Shown: in pieces, positions 1-6,317 of the stretch
Layout of the letters: each line of letters starts with the position of its first letter
Position numbering within the stretch: the stretch's first letter is position 1
Program-made: the position numbers and the translations under genes
Notes under the pieces: model-generated
Databases searched by the model: none
What the model saw: the letters and a program-made list of their open reading frames with translations, nothing else
Told to the model about the DNA's origin: nothing
NCBI GenBank assembly: GCA_937910665.1
Contig: CALEPR010000132.1
Span: 1-8,706 of the forward strand
Length of the DNA stretch: 8,706 bases
Direction of reading: 5' to 3'
Source of the DNA: an uncultured Selenomonadales bacterium
GTDB lineage: Bacteria > Bacillota > Negativicutes > Selenomonadales > Selenomonadaceae

Positions 1-15
1 GGAGGAAGGAGAAAA

Positions 16-357
16 ATGACCTTCGAGGTTACGAATGAAAAATTGCAGGAGGTAGTTTTTTTCCCTGCCTCCGAGTTTGAAGAAATTGCTCAAAACGTCA
101 AAACAATTATCACCACAATAAAAGGTGAAGTTTTTTTAGATAGAAATTTTGGCGTGTCCGGCGAACTTTTGGACGCGCCTTTAAATATTTTACAGGCGAA
201 AATGACAGCGAAAATTTGTGATGCAGTTGCGAAGTTCGAGCCGCGCGCAAAGGTTACAGACTGCATTTACAGCGGCGACGTTTCGGACGGTGAAGCGTTA
301 ATCACTGTGAAATTTAGAATTGTGGAAAAAAATTTGCGGGGAGGTGTCGGCTTGTGA
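16..357 (+). CDS. Baseplate wedge protein W, GPW/gp25-like
   Basis: This 113-residue protein is a baseplate wedge component of contractile phage tails, related to P2 W and T4 gp25, and acts in the virion. The family signature is clear: EIAQNVKTIITTIKGEV, then LDRNFGV near residues 42-48, LDAPLNILQAKMTAKI at about 52-67, and FEPRAKVTD at about 74-82. Family members usually have I/L-x-T-x-x-G-x-x-x-x-x-R-x-F-G and E-P-R at these places. The length is typical. The start is supported by a GGAGGAAGGAG ribosome binding site in the first 11 bases, five bases before the ATG. Its stop overlaps the GTG of the J gene by four bases, which implies coupled translation. The window begins just upstream, so the preceding gene, expected to be spike or tape-measure associated, is not visible. 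Confidence 0.92.
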   Translation: MTFEVTNEKLQEVVFFPASEFEEIAQNVKTIITTIKGEVFLDRNFGVSGELLDAPLNILQAKMTAKICDAVAKFEPRAKVTDCIYSGDVSDGEALITVKFRIVEKNLRGGVGL

Positions 358-1472
358 ATTTAAAAAATTTGCCTGAATTAAATTTTGCGACGGCGGACGC
401 AGAGGAATTACTTGCAAAAGCGCAGACAATTTGTGAGGGAATTTTGGGGAGAAATTTGGAGCGAGCCGACCCGCTGTTACTTTTTTTAAAATCTTTGGTT
501 GCGATAATTTTGCAACAAACTTTGCTGATTGACGAACTAGCTAAACAAAACCTTTTAGCTTATGCGAAAAATTCTGCACTGGAGCATATCGGCGCGCTTG
601 TTGGCGTGGAAAGGTTAGCTGCGTCGAAGGCAACGACGACTTGCAAAGTTACTTTATCGGCGGCTTTAAATAAAGCTGTCACGATAAAAAAGGGGACGCG
701 AGTAAACGCAGGAGACGAAATTAACTTTGCGATGGACGACGATTTAATTTTTCTCGCTGGGGAAGTTGAAAAATCTGCGGCGTTTACCTGCGTGGAAATT
801 GGGACTGTCGGCAATGGTTATCCTGTTGGAAAATTAAATAAAGTTGTCGACCCTCAACCTTTTTTGTTATCTATTGAAAATGAAACTGCATCAGACGGCG
901 GAGCAGATTTAGAAAGTGACGACGATTTGCGGGAGAGAATTGCAATAGCTCCTGAAAGATTTTCGACTGCGGGGAGTTTTGGAGCTTATGAGTATTTCGC
1001 GAAACAGGCAAGCAATTTAGTTTCAGATGTTTTTGTTACTTCGGAAAATCCCGGCGAAGTTGATATTTATATTTTGCAGGAAGGCGGAGCGATGCCGACG
1101 GCTGAAGTTAAAAAAATTGTTGAAGACGCTTTGACAGACAGAAAAGTTCGTCCGCTCACAGATAATCTTTTTGTGAAGTCTCCCGAGATTGTGAATTTTG
1201 ACATTGATTTAATTTATTATATTTCTTCGAGTGATGCGGCGAGTGCGGCGACGATTAAAGCTAAAGTTGATGCGGCGATTGAAGATTTTATTTTATGGCA
1301 GAGATTAGAAATTGGACGCGACATAAATAAAACTGAATTGGAATACAGAATCAGAGCGGCGGGAGCTAAAAGAGTTGAAATTTCTGCGCCGACAAATTCC
1401 CCTGTCGAAGATAATCAAATTGCAATTTGCGAAAATGTAAATGTGGTTTACGCAGGACTTGAAAAGAATTAG
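354..1472 (+). CDS. Baseplate J-like protein
   Basis: This 372-residue protein is the baseplate J homologue (P2 J, Mu gp47 type). In contractile tails it forms the wedge that links the central hub to the fibre network. Features seen include ADPLLLFLKSLVAIILQQ (about residues 38-55), LAYAKNSALEHIGALVGVERL (about 67-87), a middle beta-rich domain with KKGTRVNAGDEINFAMDDD (about 112-130), and SDGGADLESDDDLRERI (about 180-196), which is the highly conserved family motif. The C-terminal part has the usual two-layer pattern, with IGRDINKTELEYRIRAAG. The GTG start overlaps the TGA of W (GTGA), and a GGGGAGGTG ribosome binding site at 338-346 supports it. The TAG stop is the first three bases of a heptamer repeat array. 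Length and order after W match P2-like tails. Confidence 0.95.
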   Translation: MNLKNLPELNFATADAEELLAKAQTICEGILGRNLERADPLLLFLKSLVAIILQQTLLIDELAKQNLLAYAKNSALEHIGALVGVERLAASKATTTCKVTLSAALNKAVTIKKGTRVNAGDEINFAMDDDLIFLAGEVEKSAAFTCVEIGTVGNGYPVGKLNKVVDPQPFLLSIENETASDGGADLESDDDLRERIAIAPERFSTAGSFGAYEYFAKQASNLVSDVFVTSENPGEVDIYILQEGGAMPTAEVKKIVEDALTDRKVRPLTDNLFVKSPEIVNFDIDLIYYISSSDAASAATIKAKVDAAIEDFILWQRLEIGRDINKTELEYRIRAAGAKRVEISAPTNSPVEDNQIAICENVNVVYAGLEKN

Positions 1473-1549
1473 GAATTAGGAAGGAGGAATGAGGAATTTA
1501 ATTCCTAACTCCTAACTCCTAACTCCTAACTGAACTACCCCCTAAAAAA
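1470..1549. repeat. Inverted heptamer repeat array between J and I
   Basis: The gap between J and I is built from heptamers. The forward units are TAGGAAT, TAGGAAG, GAGGAAT, GAGGAAT at 1470-1497, and the first one contains the J stop codon. The inverted units are ATTCCTA and then three ACTCCTA at 1501-1528, followed by a degenerate CTACCCCCTAAA tail. The two arms face each other, so the RNA can form an imperfect hairpin with about 20 paired positions (AGGA/TCCT cores) around a short loop near 1497-1501. No T-run follows the inner hairpin, so it does not look like an ordinary rho-independent terminator. The same repeat family fills the next three gaps. Confidence 0.85.
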
Positions 1550-1564
1550 AGGTTGTGAAAGCAA

Positions 1565-2641
1565 GTGATAAAGTCGATAAATGCTCCAAAATTGACAGAG
1601 ATTTTGCCGCAATCAATTCGCGACGACAAAAAAATTTATGCGGCAGCCGCGTCGATTGATGAGCAGATAGAAAAAATTTCTGCGTTGGCGAAATTGGTAA
1701 TGCACTTGCCGCGCCTTGATGAATTGTCTGGGGAAGTTTTAGACCACCTTGCATATCAATTTCACTGTGATTTTTATTTGCAAGATTTACCTGATTCGGC
1801 GAAGCGTGACCAAATTCGCGAGAGTATTTTTTGGCACAGGATAAAGGGAACGCCTGAAGGAGTTGAAAAAGCTCTTTCGACATTTATGGTAGGCGCACAA
1901 GTTCAAGAAAATTGGGAGTACGGCGGCGAAGATTATTTTTTTAGGATTATTACGAAAGGTTTAAAATATCTTTCGACTGAAGAAGAATTTTTAAGGCTGA
2001 TAGACACTGCGAAAAATGTTCGCTCTTGGTTAGACGGAATTATTTTTGATTTGACGATTGAGGAGCCGGAAATTTATCACCATGCAGTAGCGGAACTTGA
2101 AAGCGGCATGGAAGAAAATTGTGTTACTCTTTCTGATATGTCGGCGCAGGAAAATCTTTTTCATGCAGTGGCGGAACTTGAAAGCGGCATGGAGGAAATT
2201 TATTTTGGTGGAGACGAAAAAACTTTTGCGAAATATTATTTTTCTGTGGCGGAGCTTGAAGGCGGAGCGGAAGTTACAGAAAGCAGTTACACTTTGCCGC
2301 CTGATGATTTTTGGTTTGAAAAATGGCTTTTGGAAAAGTGGCGCGAATGGGAATTAAATCCTGTTGTTAAACAATATGAACACCCCGACGACGGAGGAAT
2401 TTCACCTTTTGACCCTGATTTTTTCCCGACGGAAGGAAATTTTTTGCGACTTTTTTTCCGGTACCCCGACAACACCTATAAATTTTTGACGCTCTTTAAT
2501 CCGCGTGAAGATTTGTCAGCGGCTGATATAAAATCTGTTGGAATTTTGTCGCGAGATTTATTCAGAAGCCCGAGCGGTTTAAATTCTGTTGGCTTGGCAA
2601 AAGCATTTTTAGTCAGCAAGAAAACTTATAAAATTTTTTAA
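1565..2641 (+). CDS. Phage tail protein I, extended form with VAELE repeats
   Basis: This 358-residue protein has an N-terminal domain of about 165 residues matching the P2 tail protein I family. Seen are a start-proximal LPQSIRDDKKIYAAAASID, LPRLDELSGEVLDHLAYQF (about 48-66), and IFWHRIKGTPEGVEKAL (about 88-104), which is the family hallmark. In P2-like tails, I joins the baseplate to the fibre. It is unusually long. After residue 165 come three copies of a VAELESGMEE-type motif (about 173-184, 200-211, 227-236) at 26-27-residue spacing. A W-rich linker (250-262) follows, then a separate C-terminal domain (about 290-358) with LRLFFRYPD and NPREDLSAADIKSVG, which loosely resembles DUF2922. 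The start is a GTG with only a weak upstream GG (1551-1552), so its exact position is less certain than the reading frame. Confidence 0.85.
   Translation: MIKSINAPKLTEILPQSIRDDKKIYAAAASIDEQIEKISALAKLVMHLPRLDELSGEVLDHLAYQFHCDFYLQDLPDSAKRDQIRESIFWHRIKGTPEGVEKALSTFMVGAQVQENWEYGGEDYFFRIITKGLKYLSTEEEFLRLIDTAKNVRSWLDGIIFDLTIEEPEIYHHAVAELESGMEENCVTLSDMSAQENLFHAVAELESGMEEIYFGGDEKTFAKYYFSVAELEGGAEVTESSYTLPPDDFWFEKWLLEKWREWELNPVVKQYEHPDDGGISPFDPDFFPTEGNFLRLFFRYPDNTYKFLTLFNPREDLSAADIKSVGILSRDLFRSPSGLNSVGLAKAFLVSKKTYKIF
2081..2271 (+). repeat. Three in-frame VAELE repeats inside tail protein I
   Basis: Near-identical coding segments start at 2081 and 2162, and a diverged third starts near 2243. The spacing is 81 bp and then 78 bp, so the frame is kept. 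The first two share almost all bases over about 36 positions (HAVAELESGMEE). The third reads SVAELEGGAE. High identity at the DNA level between the first two suggests a recent duplication. Confidence 0.85.
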
Positions 2642-2700
2642 TTCGTAATGCTTAATGGAGGAAGTTATTTTAATTCCTAATTCCTCATTCCTAATTATTA
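2639..2700. repeat. Degenerate heptamer repeat region between I and the next gene
   Basis: The inverted heptamer arm is clear: TAATTCC, TAATTCC, TCATTCC, TAATTAT across about 2671-2698. The forward arm is degenerate, beginning at the TAA stop of the upstream gene and including AATGGAGGAA near 2653-2662. That segment can pair with TTCCTCATT downstream with one bulge. This is the most eroded member of the repeat family in the window. Confidence 0.6.
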
Positions 2701-2716
2701 GAAGGGAGTTTTTCAA

Positions 2717-2947
2717 ATGTGGACTTTAGAAAATCGACCAATGTGGCTTAGGACGAGTTCGGGCGACGCGGTAAAAGTTGACTACATAAAGAAAATTTTT
2801 ATTGAAGTGAAAGGATTCGGACCGGGCAGAAAATATTTCGTCAATGCAGTTGTGGACGGCGGAGCGAAGGCTGATGATTGGGTTATCATTGACGTTTTTA
2901 ACGACTTGGAAGAGGCAAAAAATTGCATCAATACTTGTTTGGAATAG
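2717..2947 (+). CDS. Small hypothetical phage protein in the tail operon
   Basis: I do not recognise this 76-residue protein. It starts MWTLENRPMWLR, has SGDAVKV (about 15-21), a predicted beta strand IKKIFIEVKGF, and ends with FNDLEEAKNCINTCLE. That ending looks like a strand followed by an amphipathic helix of the F-x-x-x-E-E-A-x-x-x-I/L type, common in small phage proteins that report a value and residue range. No signal peptide or membrane segment is seen. A GAAGGGAG site at 2701-2708 sits eight bases before the ATG. The gene lies between tail protein I and the repeat-bearing 120-residue gene. Its stop TAG opens a 22-copy heptamer array. It shows weak similarity in layout (initial MW, a SGxxV or TGxxV turn, final E-x-A-K helix) to the 83-residue protein at 7260-7511. 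Confidence 0.75.
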   Translation: MWTLENRPMWLRTSSGDAVKVDYIKKIFIEVKGFGPGRKYFVNAVVDGGAKADDWVIIDVFNDLEEAKNCINTCLE

Positions 2948-3162
2948 GAGCTAGGGACTAGGAATTAGGAACTAGGAGCTAGGGATTAGGAATTAGGAAT
3001 TAGGAACTAGGAGCTAGGGATTAGGAATTAGGAATTAGGGACTAGGAGCTAGGGATTAGGGATTAGGAATTAGGGACTAGGGACTAGGAACTAGAAATTT
3101 TAATTTTTCCTTCCTCACTTCTAATTAAACTAACCCCTAACCCCTAAAACCTAACCCCTAAA
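2945..3162. repeat. Large heptamer array: 22 forward TAGGRRY units plus an inverted arm
   Basis: From 2945 to 3098 the sequence is 22 uninterrupted 7-bp units (154 bp). The units are TAGGAAT, TAGGAAC, TAGGAGC, TAGGGAT and TAGGGAC, with a last TAGAAAT. The first unit holds the stop codon of the upstream gene. After a 30-bp spacer, the inverted arm at about 3129-3162 carries ACCCCTA-type units (TAGGGGT on the other strand). Because 7 is not a multiple of 3, a TAG appears in each of the three forward frames every 21 bases. A local higher-order order AAC, AGC, GAT, AAT, AAT recurs, which suggests block duplication within the array. Confidence 0.92.
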
Positions 3163-3178
3163 TTTCGACTGAAGGGAG
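3130..3178 (+). repeat. 49-bp leader repeat, copy 1, including the ribosome binding site
   Basis: This segment matches 3586-3634 at 44 of 49 positions with no gaps. It contains the inverted heptamer arm, a CGACTGAA core and the GGGAG ribosome binding site of the 120-residue gene, 11 bases before its ATG. The differences are one base in the arm, a TTT/AAA swap and one base in the ribosome binding site. Confidence 0.88.
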
Positions 3179-3189
3179 AAATTAAAAAA

Positions 3190-3552
3190 ATGGCAGAAGT
3201 AAAATTACAGATACATTTTCGCGAGCCAACCGGCGACAAGTTCAAAAAAATAATCAGCTATGTAAATCCGAATTGCGATAACGTGAGCTTGAGGAATTTT
3301 GCAACTGCGCTTAGTAATTTGACGACAAACGAAGTGGTCGAAGTTTTCAAGATTGTTGAAAAATTTTTGTCGGAGTCTGCGGAAGGTTATATTTCAGTAG
3401 GAGATTTGCAAAATATTTTGGACGGTAGCTATACACCTGTTGCTGATTCTGATTCAATTTCCGCTAGTGATTTTGAAATGATTTTGGCGGGAAATTATTC
3501 GCCTGTCGCTGATTCTGATTCTTTGTCGGCGAGCGACTTTTATTTCGATTAG
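3190..3552 (+). CDS. Tail-operon protein with a C-terminal 22-residue tandem repeat
   Basis: This 120-residue protein is of unknown function. The first about 62 residues (KLQIHFREPTGDKFKKIISY, then NFATALSNLTTNEVVEVFKI) look like a strand-strand-helix small domain, with a loose resemblance to DUF1659-type proteins. The rest is a tandem repeat with an exact 22-residue period: residues 68-89, 90-111 and a truncated third copy at 112-120. The consensus is I-S-x-x-D-x-x-x-I-L-x-G-x-Y-x-P-V-A-D-S-D-S. The D-S-D-S-x-S-A-S-D stretch has the acidic and serine spacing of a metal-binding loop, but binding is only a suggestion. Translation start is supported by GGGAG at 3174-3178. Between tail protein I and the large Ig-repeat gene, it may be a fibre connector or chaperone. 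Both ends are bounded by heptamer arrays. Confidence 0.75.
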   Translation: MAEVKLQIHFREPTGDKFKKIISYVNPNCDNVSLRNFATALSNLTTNEVVEVFKIVEKFLSESAEGYISVGDLQNILDGSYTPVADSDSISASDFEMILAGNYSPVADSDSLSASDFYFD

Positions 3553-3618
3553 TAATTAGTAATTAGGAGTTAGGGACTAGAAATTCTAACCCCTAACCCC
3601 TAGAACCTAACCCCTAAA
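3550..3618. repeat. Inverted heptamer array before the Ig-repeat gene
   Basis: Forward units TAGTAAT, TAGTAAT, TAGGAGT, TAGGGAC, TAGAAAT run 3550-3584, starting on the TAG stop of the upstream gene. The inverted arm, with ACCCCTA and CTAGAACCTA units, follows at 3585-3618 with almost no spacer, so a hairpin with AGGGA/CCCCT cores could form. It is the short relative of the 22-unit array. Confidence 0.85.
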
Positions 3619-3634
3619 AAACGACTGAAAGGAG
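3586..3634 (+). repeat. 49-bp leader repeat, copy 2, including the ribosome binding site
   Basis: This is the second copy of the 3130-3178 segment. It ends in the AAAGGAG ribosome binding site that serves the large Ig-repeat gene eight bases downstream. The two genes therefore share almost the same 5' leader. Confidence 0.88.
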
Positions 3635-3642
3635 TTTTTTTC

Positions 3643-6183
3643 ATGGGCAGGACATACAAATTTGCAAAAACAGAATTGCAATATTCAGGGACGGTCATCC
3701 GCTCTAAATTTATGTATATTGACATTTTGCCGGAGCAAGAAGGGGAGTTAGTTTATGACGGGACGGAGCAATTTCCGACGTGGAAAAATTTAGACCCTTT
3801 CAAACTTTTAATAGAAGGCGAAAGGTCAGCGACTGAAGCAGGAATACATTACATCACGGTTACGCCGCAAGGAAATTTTGCATGGCCGAATAATTTGCAA
3901 ACTTCAATCAGAATACCTTACACAATTAAGCGCAAAAAAGTTTCTGTTATTCCTTCGCAGAAAAATTCTTTGACTTTCAATAATTCCGCACAAACTCCGG
4001 AATGGAATAATTACGACCCGACAGAAATTGTTATAGGCGGAACTTATCGCGACCAAGTTCACGCGGACACTTACACAGCAACTTTCACGCCTGATAATAA
4101 CCATTGCTGGGCTGATGAAACGTTCGGCGCGGTTTATGTAAATTGGAAAATAGGAATTTTGCCGCTTGCAAAACCTGCGGCGAGTGGAGCGACTGCCTTC
4201 ACTTATGACGAAACAGAACAAACTTTGGCAGTCAGTAATTTCAATTCCACATACATGACGCAGACAGGAACTATCGCCGCGACAAATGCAGGAGATTATA
4301 CAGCGACTTTCCATTTAATTTCTTCAACTGATACTTGTTGGGCTGATAATTCAACCGACGACGTAAATATTTCTTGGTCAATCGCGGCGAAAAGAATTGC
4401 AAAAGTCACTGCAACTTCTACGTCGAAAACTTACAACAACGCAGAACAAGAACCAACTTACACAAATTACGACGCATACTATATTACAAAATCCGGCAAT
4501 GAAGCGCAGGAAAATGTTGGCTCTTACACCACAACTTTCACGCTCAAAGACAAAAATAATATTCACTGGTCGGACGGTACTATTTCCGATATTGTTGTTA
4601 ATTGGGCGATTGGAACTTTGAAAATTACGCGCGTCACTGCCTCTGCGACAACTTTCCAATATACAGGCTCGGCGCAAGTTCCAACATTTAGCAACGTCAA
4701 CACAAATTACATGACAAAGACAGGCGACGCGGCACAAACAGAACGCGGAGCTTATTCAACAATCTTTTCCCTCAATGACCCTGTTAATACAGAGTGGGCG
4801 AATAATTCCACTGCAGATATTATTTTTGACTGGACAATTACAAAGGCAACTTTCACAATCCCCGCGCAATCAGGCACGCTAACTTATAACGGCGAGGAAC
4901 AGTCTGCAATTTGGAATTTCGGCGCAAGTGATTTTGTCACCGTGACCAATGGCACAAAAACCGCCGCAGGAACTTATACAGCAACTTTCGCCTTGACTGA
5001 TACCGCAAATTGTCAGTGGAGCGACGGCACAACCTCCAACAAGTCGGCTTCATGGACGATAGACAAGAAAGTTTTGACAATCCCAACCGCCACCACTTTG
5101 ACTTATAACGGCTCTGCTCAAACTGTTTCACTTTACAATTTCAATAGCACTTACATGAATGTTAGCGGCAATACCCAAACCAACGCAGGAAATTATAACG
5201 CTACAGTTTCCTTGAAAGATACTTTTAATACTTGTTGGACTGATACCACCGCCACAAATAAAACAGTCTCTTGGACGATTAACAAAAAATCTTTCAGTAA
5301 ATGCTATATTTCCGGCTCATCAAAAACTTATAACGGCTCGGAGCAAACTGTCACTATCGGCTTCTTCGACAGTACCTATATGAATGTTAGCGGCAATTCT
5401 CAAACTAACGCGGGAACTTACACTGCAACAGTTTCCCTAAAAAGTACTGCAAACACTCAGTGGTCGGACGGCACGACGGCAAACTTGTCGCTTAATTGGA
5501 CGATAAATAAATTAAGTCTCCGCAAAACTTATTATTCCGCCACAGGTACACTAACAAAAACAGTTACCTACACCGGCGACGAGCTCGATGCAACTGAATT
5601 TTTGGCTTACTTCGATGAAACCTATCTTTATTTGTCAGGCGACTACAAGAAGACAAACCCGGGCGAATATACTTTCTATGTTAATCACCGCAACACTAAC
5701 AATACACAATGGACCGACGCCACAACAACGCCTATCACAATGACTTTGACAATTCAAAACGCCTCTATCAATACTTCCGGCTGGACAAAAACAATGACGG
5801 TACAAGGCACAACGTTTGGTCCGACGACCGGCAATATCTCACGCACTTTAAAATTTTCTGATTATCCGAATTGGAAAAGCACTACCTCTGCCCCTGATTA
5901 TTATATATCTGTTCAATTCTATCATCCCGGGTACGATTCAGGCGTTAATGCAAAACCAAAATTGACATCTACATGGACGGCATCGAATTCCAACATAGCA
6001 TACTGGGAGACAGGAGTTGGCGCGCTGCAAAGTAGTTATGTAAGTGTTTTCCCTTATCCAAAAAACCCGCCTGCGTCAGGTGAAAGTGTAAGCACAACAA
6101 TCAGCGTTACTTTCCACTATCCGAACCATAACGACGTTACTTTTAATAATGCTTTTTCTATCACGTGGGTTAATGATACCTAA
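3643..6183 (+). CDS. Tail fibre-position protein with nine Ig-like (MBG/YDG-like) repeats
   Basis: This 846-residue protein sits where the tail fibre gene is expected after I. A 30-residue N-terminus is followed by nine tandem beta-sandwich repeats of about 74 residues: about 31-103, 104-177, 178-255, 256-331, 332-406, 407-480, 481-554, 555-630 and 631-707. Each has a TYNGSAQT-like opening, a G-x-Y-x-A-T-x-x-L core, a W-x-D-G-T-T turn and a closing W-T-I-N-K strand. This pattern resembles the MBG/YDG Ig-like repeats of bacterial surface proteins. Residues 708-846 form a different beta-rich, aromatic domain without the repeat, a good candidate for the receptor-binding tip. There is no signal peptide or anchor, as expected for a virion protein. 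Start: AAAGGAG at 3628-3634, then ATG. A terminator follows the stop, so this is the last gene of the tail operon. A host-surface adhesin-like role is inferred, not shown. Confidence 0.85.
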   Translation: MGRTYKFAKTELQYSGTVIRSKFMYIDILPEQEGELVYDGTEQFPTWKNLDPFKLLIEGERSATEAGIHYITVTPQGNFAWPNNLQTSIRIPYTIKRKKVSVIPSQKNSLTFNNSAQTPEWNNYDPTEIVIGGTYRDQVHADTYTATFTPDNNHCWADETFGAVYVNWKIGILPLAKPAASGATAFTYDETEQTLAVSNFNSTYMTQTGTIAATNAGDYTATFHLISSTDTCWADNSTDDVNISWSIAAKRIAKVTATSTSKTYNNAEQEPTYTNYDAYYITKSGNEAQENVGSYTTTFTLKDKNNIHWSDGTISDIVVNWAIGTLKITRVTASATTFQYTGSAQVPTFSNVNTNYMTKTGDAAQTERGAYSTIFSLNDPVNTEWANNSTADIIFDWTITKATFTIPAQSGTLTYNGEEQSAIWNFGASDFVTVTNGTKTAAGTYTATFALTDTANCQWSDGTTSNKSASWTIDKKVLTIPTATTLTYNGSAQTVSLYNFNSTYMNVSGNTQTNAGNYNATVSLKDTFNTCWTDTTATNKTVSWTINKKSFSKCYISGSSKTYNGSEQTVTIGFFDSTYMNVSGNSQTNAGTYTATVSLKSTANTQWSDGTTANLSLNWTINKLSLRKTYYSATGTLTKTVTYTGDELDATEFLAYFDETYLYLSGDYKKTNPGEYTFYVNHRNTNNTQWTDATTTPITMTLTIQNASINTSGWTKTMTVQGTTFGPTTGNISRTLKFSDYPNWKSTTSAPDYYISVQFYHPGYDSGVNAKPKLTSTWTASNSNIAYWETGVGALQSSYVSVFPYPKNPPASGESVSTTISVTFHYPNHNDVTFNNAFSITWVNDT
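5083..5532 (+). repeat. Most recently duplicated Ig-like units (repeats 7 and 8)
   Basis: Repeats 7 and 8 of the Ig-repeat protein share stretches such as STYMNVSGN, QTNAG and WTINK, and at the DNA level ATGAATGTTAGCGGCAAT occurs unchanged in both. Other repeat pairs are far more diverged, so this pair is probably the youngest duplication. Confidence 0.7.
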
Positions 6184-6202
6184 TTGAATATTTTTTTTTT
6201 GC

Positions 6203-6256
6203 AAGTCGGTCGGTTGTTAGATTTTCCTTTTCTAACAACTAACCGACTTTTTTTTT
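6203..6256 (+). terminator. Rho-independent terminator of the tail operon
   Basis: A 19-base arm at 6203-6221 pairs with 6231-6249, with one C-A mismatch and one G-U wobble, around a nine-base pyrimidine loop (6222-6230). A run of nine T follows at 6248-6256. It lies 20 bases after the stop of the Ig-repeat gene and separates the tail genes from the holin-like gene. Confidence 0.93.
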
Positions 6257-6258
6257 AC

Positions 6259-6287
6259 TTCAAACCTTCGCCCTTACCACTTATTAT
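6259..6287 (+). promoter_or_regulatory. Candidate sigma70-type promoter for the holin-like gene
   Basis: TTCAAA (6259-6264, 4 of 6 matches to TTGACA) and TATTAT (6282-6287, 5 of 6 to TATAAT) are separated by exactly 17 bases. The element lies directly behind the tail terminator and about 16 bases before the GGAG ribosome binding site of the holin-like gene. A separate lysis promoter would make sense here. The call rests on two hexamers only. Confidence 0.5.
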
Positions 6288-6317
6288 TTTTTTTTACAGA
6301 AATGGAGTTGATTTTTT

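Noticed and set aside
560..814. Minus-strand frame inside the J gene
   Set aside because: It is a shadow of J with no ribosome binding site; J is well conserved through this part.
3129..3162. Telomere-like CCCTAA repeats
   Set aside because: The CCCCTAA units are the complement of the local heptamer family and lie between genes, not at an end.
3904..4314. Minus-strand frames inside the Ig-repeat gene (also 4378-4737)
   Set aside because: They are Cys- and Arg-rich shadows of the repeat coding sequence, with no start signals.
3643..6183. Diversity-generating retroelement target in the fibre-position gene
   Set aside because: No reverse transcriptase, template repeat or variable C-terminal lectin pattern is seen in the window.
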